DNA of 60,000 nt from Bolinopsis microptera (Eukaryota > Ctenophora > Tentaculata > Lobata > Bolinopsidae): assembly GCF_026151205.1 (NCBI RefSeq), contig NC_087078.1, positions 3,677,675 to 3,737,674 of the forward strand, in the 5' to 3' direction. Of this stretch, positions 36,801 to 45,800 are shown one piece after another (positions within the stretch are counted from its first letter, which is position 1; the number at the start of each line of letters is the position of its first letter). Made by a program: the position numbers and the translations under genes. The notes beneath the pieces are model-generated. The model had not been told where the DNA came from and made no database searches. It saw only the letters and a list, made by a program, of their open reading frames with translations.

Positions 36801-39800
36801 ACTATCAACAAACAATTCATGGCAGACCTTATTATCCCACCTAGAGCAACGAGAGACCTAACAACACCAACCATGATGCTGGGACGGCACTTCACCGTCA
36901 CAACTCCTGGAGCCGATACCGCTGAATATAGAAATTCACTTCAAAACACCATTGACAACATTACCAGTGAAACGATCACCTGCTACACTGACGGGTCACT
37001 CACAGACTCAGGATGCGGGGCTGGCTATATCATCACAACTGACAACAATAACAGCACCCTTGAAGAAAGATTATTCAAGCTCCCTGATTATTGCACTGTT
37101 TACCAAACAGAGCTCACCGCCGTCATTGAAGCTTGCAAATATCTCTCTACCTATACCAACACACATATCATCATATGGTCTGACAGTCTCTCATCTATAC
37201 AAGCTATCTCTGCGCTTTCAACGCGGAGTAGAACTACAAGAGACTGTTACGACTCTCTTAATGCACTCGGATCCAACAACACGCTAGAGATACGATGGAT
37301 TGCAGCACACATCGGATTGTGGGGGAACGAAAAAGCAGATGAGCTGGCCAAGCTTGGTACAACCAGTGAATCCACTTTGAAGTGTCCAATTCCACAATCC
37401 TACATCAAGCGTCAAATCGACAATAAAGTCAACAGACTGAATCAGGAAACTTGGTTAACTGACGGTCCCAGACACACCAAACTGACACTCGGCCACAAGC
37501 ATGCCAAAATCATCAAAAACCTCAACACTACACTCAGCAAAAACAGACAAGATTACAGAACTGCAGTTCACCTCATCACGGGTCACTGCGGCTTAAACAA
37601 ACACCTTCACACCATTTGCAAATCAAACACCAGTGCTTGTCCTATGTGCGGCGACGGAGAGGAAACTGTCTCACACTTCCTTGGACAGTGTCCAGCTATT
37701 GCCCAAATTAGAGGTCAATATTTCCAGGACTACTACCTCTCTGTCAATGACATATTCGACAACCAACACATCACCACAATTGTCAATTTCGCAAACCGCA
37801 CCAAACGCTTAATTGTGCCGGAAGAGCTGGATCAGACCGGGGTGACTTAAAGTATTATCTCATATGCTGTCTCGTCTCGTTTTACTTTTCCAAACCCAGC
37901 TGGCATTTAAGCGTATCATTTTGACTCATATATCATCTTACACCATCCTCCACCAATCACTCTGATTTCACCGGCAACCTTCCCCAAGGTTGCCACACCC
38001 CAGAGGTAGGCAGAGCATCTCAATGCTATCCTCTCGTGGGCTATCTTGGCCCAGCCTCTCTTAAAAAAAAAAAAAAAAAAAAAAATGAAACAGCTGAAGG
38101 CTGAGCTGAGCTCCATCAAGAGCCAGCTAATCGAGAATCAGACGTGGCCCGTGGGTAATCAGCTTACAGGAGCAGATTATCGACAACAAGGACAAGCAAT
38201 AAAGACTGTGGTCAAGTCTTCAGTGGAGAGCAACTTGAAAGAACAGCTAAGTCATACAGTGAAGCTGCTGCGGAGAACGTTATGATCTGCCAGACTGATA
38301 GTTTGGCAGTTCCGGATACACTGAAGAAATTGGTCAAGTTCGTCGTCCAGGAGGAGGATCAGAGCAGGAATTTTGTTTTATTTGGACTGCCAGAACAGAA
38401 GGAGGAGGATGTTGACGAGCGGGTACTGGAGGTATTCCAGGAGGTAAAGGACTAAAAGTAAAACCTACCCTGCAGGCTATCAGAGTAGGAAAGATTCGTA
38501 AAGAGAATTCGAAGCGCCCAGTCAAGGTTTCGTTATCAAGTCACAGCGCTGTCCACCAAGTGCTATGTCAAGTCAAGAAGCTGCGCCACTTAGCGACTTT
38601 CAACAAAGTGTATGTGAGACCAGATCGCTCCGAAGAAGAGCGATCTCAGGTCAGGCTCCTGGTTCATGAACTAGTAGTGAAGAAAAGAGAAATGTGAAGA
38701 AAAGAAATGTGAAGAAGAGAAATGTGAAGAAAAGAGAAATGTAACCGGATATACTGCATTTCATACGATCGGGGACAATTCACAATCCACTCAAAAGACA
38801 AGCCAATCGAGTGATGATGTGTGTTGTGGCTTTGGTATGTGTCTTTTTAAAGATGTTGAATATTTATGCATCCCACTTTGCTCTAGCTTTTCTTGTTTTC
38901 GCTCCATATGAGCACACAAAACTTCATAGTTTTCGCAATATTTTGATTTCATTTCATTTTAGGCTAATGAAGTGTTGGGATGAGTTCATACTAAACATGA
39001 ACCATATAGTGTGCAGTGCCCGGGTTATCCGTCCAAATATTAGGTTCTCGTGACCACCGCGTGCGAGTAACAACGCATTCACTGCTCTGACACCCTATAA
39101 GGCTTAGTGTGACACAGCAATTGATGAGAGCTAATACATACTAACAGTACTTCCGTATTTTCTAAGATAGGACAATGCCGTAATACACAATTTTACGATT
39201 AATTTTAATTGATCTGTAGCTGGAAATTAGAGCTGTTCATGTAAAATTATAGACTGTAATTACGGTACTACTGGTGTCGAGAATAGTAATACTGTTCTAG
39301 GTGTGTAAATCAGAAGTGACAAGTTTTTGTAATACCAATTACCAATTACCAATGTATGAGACTAGTTTTGCAATTACCATTTCATTTGTTTGTTTACCCC
39401 GGAAATCGAAATATTATTTATAACGTGCCAGAAGTTATATAAACGGAAATAAACTTGACTTTCGGCTTATTTGACAGTCACTGAAATTTTCCATAATCGC
39501 ACCGGATTTTTTCGGTTTATGCTCCTCCAGGGTAAATGTAAGTTTTTAAACTTATGATCAGACAGGAAGTGCGATTATAAAATATTTGCTGTTGTTTTGA
39601 ACACCAGTTAGATTAGCATACATATCTTATCGCTTTACAGTCGAATAATATTGTGTTTGCACGCCTGGAAGCAGTAAACATATCGAGCGATTGCACATGA
39701 TAAAAGCTTTTAAATCAATTACATTATAACATCAAATGAACTAATGTAAAATAATTCTATCATGACATTATCCGTAATTTCTTCAAAAATAAAAAGTATT

Positions 39801-42800
39801 CAAACAATATAAATATACACATAATATCCCAATGACCCTATATAAAATGAAACCTTTAAAAATGCAATATATTCTCCAACTAAAATATTGGCAGAAAAAT
39901 TTCAAATTCACTCTTGGCCTTGTGGCTCCAAGTTCAAATCGAGACTCTAAATCTGCGACTCTATATCTCTATATCAGATATAGATATAGATATAGTATAT
40001 CTACAAAGTACTTTCTCGCCCCTCTGTCTCCTCGGAGAGAAATCACTGTGGTTCTAAGGATTTCAAATCGAAGACGCTTCCTTATATATCCAAAAGCATC
40101 TGAATATCTTTGACCTGTGTGATGTTCCACCTTACTGGCCAGTCTTTCGGCTTCACCACCCATTCCACCTGACGTTGAGAAAACTAATGGTGTGAAGCTT
40201 CCTTTCTCCACTTCTAGAACCCTTGCATTGTAACACCGTTTTTTCTCATTTTCATGGGACTGGTACATTGCTGGGATCGATTTGCTTGCATTGGAGGGGG
40301 CTGGGGCATGGAATACCCTTAATTCAAAATATGCCCTCTCTGAAGCATTCCAAATCGATCTTGCAGAAATGTCCAGCCTAGCGTGGTCCCCTAGGACTGT
40401 TCCCTTTGGTAACTCTAGACCATCAACTGGAAGAAGAACTGGCTCCGTCTGCACATCCTTGCATTTCACAGTTCTCATTAATTCTGCAAAGGTGTCTCTC
40501 AGCGAGTTGTGCCGCAGTGACACATATCCACCGAGTTTGCAGATGAGCGCATGGTTTGCTGAGTATTTCTGGCCACACGTACATGTAAATTATCCGTAAT
40601 TTGGGATATTTTTCGTGTCAGTTATTTCAGAGTTTCGTCGGAAATTGAGGTGAAATTAATATTATGTACATATACATTTAGTAGTTGAATGAGGTCATAG
40701 CACATTAAATAGAGCTGGTGGTTTATTGACTGCGACAGGTGGGCTGGTGGGGCAGAACCTGTTACTTTTCAGTAGCGCGCGTAGGTTAGATTATAGATAT
40801 GTTCGCGCCAAATATTAGCGCGCACATATTATATATTTAATTTGCATTCGATTCGATCAGAGCATATTATATATTTAATTTGCATTCGATTCGATCAGAT
40901 CACGGCTGTTCAAAAGGACGATTTTTGCGATTTTAATCAGATAGGATTACCCTAGGATTTATCCTAGCGCGCCCGAGATATCTCGGATTTTATCAATCCT
41001 AACGCCGATCCGGTTCCCCCAGGATACCTCTGACGAATTCCTATCGCCGAGCGGCGATTGGATGTGTAAGTTCCGAGAGGCGATAGGATTTGCTCTCGGA
41101 CCCGATAGGAAATTAAAAACCTATCGGATCCGAGCGCTAATCCTAGCGGAGATAGGATTTAACAATTCCGAGTGACGATAGGATTTTCTCTCGGACCCGA
41201 TAGGATACTCAAATCCTATAGGATCCGAGAGCAAATCCGAGAGGCGATAGTATTTTCTCTTGATTTCATCTAATATTCGTACGTGCGCAGCTTTATAGTA
41301 ACTAGCAGGAACCCGTATAATATAACCCTAAACGGTGTCAAGACTCAAAATACTAAAATAATTATTACCTATTTAATTGGCGTTTTTGACACCACTTGGG
41401 GGTCCAAATTTTCGGCTCTAAAATCATTATTCCTTGGTAAATTTTTTATTTTTTCATGCTGATTTGAAGGCCATTAAAGCATTTGACCCAGCCAAAAAAG
41501 TTCCAGTTGTATATCTTTTACGGTTTTTGCGGAAAGTCGCGTTAAAGTTGATGCCGTGGTGTCAGTAAAATGGCACAGATATATATACCGTCTATATATA
41601 TATATCGTCTCGCTTTATATATAGTAAGATGTGGACGCTTTTCAATAACTATCGACAGGGTAAATTTAACTGCCGTTACCGATCACTCTAATGTTTTCAA
41701 TGTGGCCAATAGTTTCAACTCCATATTTTTTGAAAAAGAAATACACATATTTTCTTACTGTTTCTGTACTTTTATTATAATGTTAATATTAATGTCTATA
41801 AGGGGTCTTGTATCTTCTTCATTTCCAGGAGGAATAGCGAAATCCTATCGGATTAAAATCCACGCTAGAACAGCCGTGCATTAACGCGCGTGCCGGTGAC
41901 GACGGCGCGCCAGTTACGTTCGTACATTTTAGTCAGCGTAAATGGTAAATAGCAAGAAGTAAGAACAGAGGAATTGCAGTAATAATAGTTCTAGTTAATG
42001 GTTCTATGTTTACAGTATGCACTGAAGGGGTATTCTAGGAAGTTTCTTGAACTTTTAATAGGTACCCCTCCTCATTTAACCCTCAATTAAGTTTCCTATC
42101 ATTCGGCTGAGTCGACCGAGATCGCATAGATTCAATGGATCCTTAGCTACTCCCTAGACTAGGTGACACTGGGATTCGAACCCTGAACCTTCTGCGCGGA
42201 CCAATAGTCAACTATGAAAAATCTATCGGCTTTCTACAAAAACGTGCCATCAAAAAGTCTCTAATAAAATCTCCATGGAAAAGTCTGCACTCTGCAGAGT
42301 GATATAGAATCAGGATATACCCAAACTACTCACAATTTAATAGCCATATTGTGACAGGCGAATAAGAATTAGTGACCATCAAGTGCCCCATTTTTCTTGC
42401 TTTGGTAGAAAAGTATTATATCTAGTTAAGTTTAAAGTGACCACATTCCACAACTAGCGTTTTTATACTTAAGCAATGAAGAATAATTTGCCATCAAATG
42501 CTTACTTTTTGCTAGTTGCGGACAGCTTATCTAGAAGTCTGTAATATTTTCTTATCAAAAGTTAAACAAGAATTTCGCCGCGGTTAAACCACGCACGATC
42601 AATTTTCCCTACCATGTACTTGTACCATTAATTCTTTTGCGTGAAAAGTGTGACTGGAAAAAAGTGCACCATATTTACATACTATGTTATAAGTTGTTTA
42701 TAAATGAGTGGGATTCGTGCATGGTAAAAATTTACGATTTATTTGACCAATGCAGCGCCGCGCATCAACAATAAATGAATCCAGAAAATTGCGGAAAATA

Positions 42801-45800
42801 ACTTTGCGAAGGAGGAATTTCGCTGTAATTAATTAACACATGGCTAGCGTCGCGCGCAGCATAACAGACGCTTCCTATACACATAATTATAGGGGAGTGG
42901 TCTATATTTCAAAGGAGCAGACTTTTGTCATCATCGCAGGTCCATCGGGCCACCTCATATATCCAAACCCGATTACTTATTCCCTACGATCTTTTTGCCT
43001 TCGGCAAGAGTAGGGAAAAAAATTCCGGGACACAACAACTCTTTCGCAATTTTTCAAAAATTAAAATACCTCGTTTCTCGAGCACTAATCAGCTAATGTG
43101 CCCCTATCCTAAACTCTAAACTTTAACTGTGATTAGTTTGTTATGCAGAAAAGCTGGTGCCATAGATTTGTGTTAATAAAGCTTAAGCTATGAACTGTTT
43201 CGTTATAGAATAGGGAGTATTGCCAGTGTTGATGTAATCTCCACCAGGTGGCTTCACACAGAAAGTTGGAACACATCCTGGTGCTGATTAACAAGTACAA
43301 AAACAACGTTGGGGTACTGGAGCAGGCTCTGAAGAACTTGTTTACCTTACACCGCAACAGGATAGAGCTGGGATACAGCTCAGCTCATATTGAGCCCCAA
43401 CTATTTGAGGTAAGTTAACACTGCTAACTTAACACTGCTAACTTAACACTGCTAACTTAACACTGCTAACTTAACACTGCTAACTTAACACTGCTAACTT
43501 AACACTGCTAACTTAACACTGCTAACTTAACACTGCTAACTTAACACTGCTAACTTAACACTGCTAACTTAACACTGCTAACTTAACACTGCTAACTTAA
43601 CACTGCTAACTTAACACTGCTAACTTAACACTGCTAACTTAACACTGCTAACTTAACACTGCTAACTTAACACTGCTAACTTAACACTGCTAACTTAACA
43701 CTGCTAACTTAACACTGCTAACTTAACACTGCTAACTTAACACTGCTAACTTAACACTGCTAACTTAACACTGCTAACTTAACACTGCTAACTTAACACT
43801 GCTAACTTAACACTGCTAACTTAACACTGCTAACTTAACACTGCTAACTTAACACTGCTAACTTAACACTGCTAACTTAACACTGTCTCCCTCCAGGCAG
43901 TACTTTGCACACTTGAGCGCTATCCTGCTGGAGAGCAAATTCAACATATCGCATCGTAAGTAACCATGGTAACGCACTGGGAGACTTAGTTAAATAATTA
44001 TCTTATCTTATCTTATCTTATCTTATGAGAATTCGTTGCGACGCAACAAGGCCATCGAATGAGTCGACCACCTTTGTTATTTTACTTCGGCATAACCTGC
44101 ATTACAATGTAAACCAGCACTTTCAAGGAAGAGCTTTACAAGAAGCCGAAGGATCGTTCCTAAGGCCAGCGACGGTTAAGGCACTATGCCACACTTTCTT
44201 CGCCCGAGGCTTCGCTGTGTTGATCAAGCACAGCTCCTCATTTAACCCTCACACCCGATTTCTCGAGCATTCGGCTGAGTGAACCGTGGGGCTACATAGA
44301 CCACTCGGGATCCTTAGCAGAGCGTCAACGACGCTCACCCCACGACTAGGCAGGCAGTGGGATTCGAACTCGCAACCTCACGATTACAAAGCCGATGATT
44401 AACCAACTGCGCTACCTGGCGCAAAATTAGCTACTCCATTGAATAAAGCTATTCCCCTTTAAGCAGACTCTGATATAACATTGTTCAGGGCGTGTTTGTA
44501 CACATTGAACAGCAGTAACGACATGACGGTGCTAGCCTCGGAACCCTACCCGGGATACGATAAACACGTGCGCAGGGCAATAATCCTCCTCATCATCAGC
44601 ATCAACATTCACACTTCCCAGTTTGACGTGCTCAGGAACTGTATGGGCATGTTGTCTCAGTTCTCTGTCTATCAGAAGGTAGGAGGTATACGATGAAAGG
44701 GAACACATTACAGATACAATAAAACTAAATGTATAATCCTGTTCCCATAAATATTACCCATAAATATTCCTCCCTGTTCAGTAATATTTCCCCGACAGGA
44801 GTTTATGTTTTACGAGATTGTACACAGCTACATTTACGTGTTGGAACGCCAGAAGGGTATTCTGGAGCGGAGCCCGGTTCTTTCAATCGAGGATTTGGCC
44901 AGAGACAAAGCGAACAGAATCAGCACACTAACCGTTAAAGCTATCAATACTAGCATCTGTCAGAGCGCGTGTGGTAAGAAGAACACTGTAGGGAAGATGA
45001 AACTGATAGAAACAATACTGAGCATATCCAGATTGGGCTTCTCCATGTTCCGACAGTCTCCTCACGAGACGGATGGCATCAACTTCTGTGATCTCCTCCT
45101 TGAGACCTGGTCCACTCTCTGGAACATTACTGGTAAATCATAGTCTCGTCTCACGACTTTAGTTACTGTATTACTGATGATATTTTAGTCTCACAAACTT
45201 CACACTTTTAATCAAGTATAACATGGTATTTGTTTGTAATATTTGCTTGTATTTGTTTGTAATTGTGTAACAAAGTGTTCTCTCAGATGAGCAGGCGGGG
45301 AACTGTGACAGATTTGTGGAGTACGGAGGTTTGGAGCTGTATCTCGATACCTACTTCGTGTGCTCCCAGGTCACCTCATAGTTATACATTATACATTATA
45401 CATTATACATCTTAGCAGCTACATTTCTCTATTTGATTATCTGTCTAATCTATTAGATTATGTGACCTAAATTTTGTGTTTGCAGGTAAAGACAGACGAC
45501 AGGAGAGTTACGATAAAAATAACAACTCTAATTAGAAATATGCTGGGTCTCATGGTAAGTCACGTGTGCAATCAATCCCTGTAATAATTAATATACAGTA
45601 AAAGTAATATACATACACTAAATAAAATCAACCGCAAGTCAGTCAAGTTTTATGTAATACTGCCCCTGAGAAGGATATTCTGTTTTCCCCCTGTAATTTT
45701 TGATCACCCTAACTTGACAGGGGAATATAGCAGAAGTTTCGCACGTGCGACCGAAACTTCTAGAATCAGAGGACATGATAAAGTCGTTCTACATGTTGAG

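Larger units (their letters stand above)
34913..43247 (+). other. ZYG11 intron 5, 8.3 kb of nested mobile DNA
   Basis: Donor GTAAGT at 34913, acceptor CCACCAG at 43247; exons 5 and 6 join in phase 0 without a missing block. Inside are a LINE ORF1 interrupted by a second LINE (35134-38750), a C-terminal nuclease-like fragment on the minus strand (39969-40605), a TIR element (40902-41878) and a SINE relic (42060-42205). Stretches 38830-39960 and 42210-43240 show nothing I recognise. Confidence 0.75.

Noticed and set aside
43411-43885. CRISPR-like array
   Set aside because: It has no unique spacers; it is a simple head-to-tail minisatellite in an animal intron. The same holds for the 35-bp and 20-bp arrays.
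44349-44420. Functional tRNA-Thr gene
   Set aside because: Boxes A and B are good, but the acceptor stem does not pair and it is joined to a SINE body and tail.
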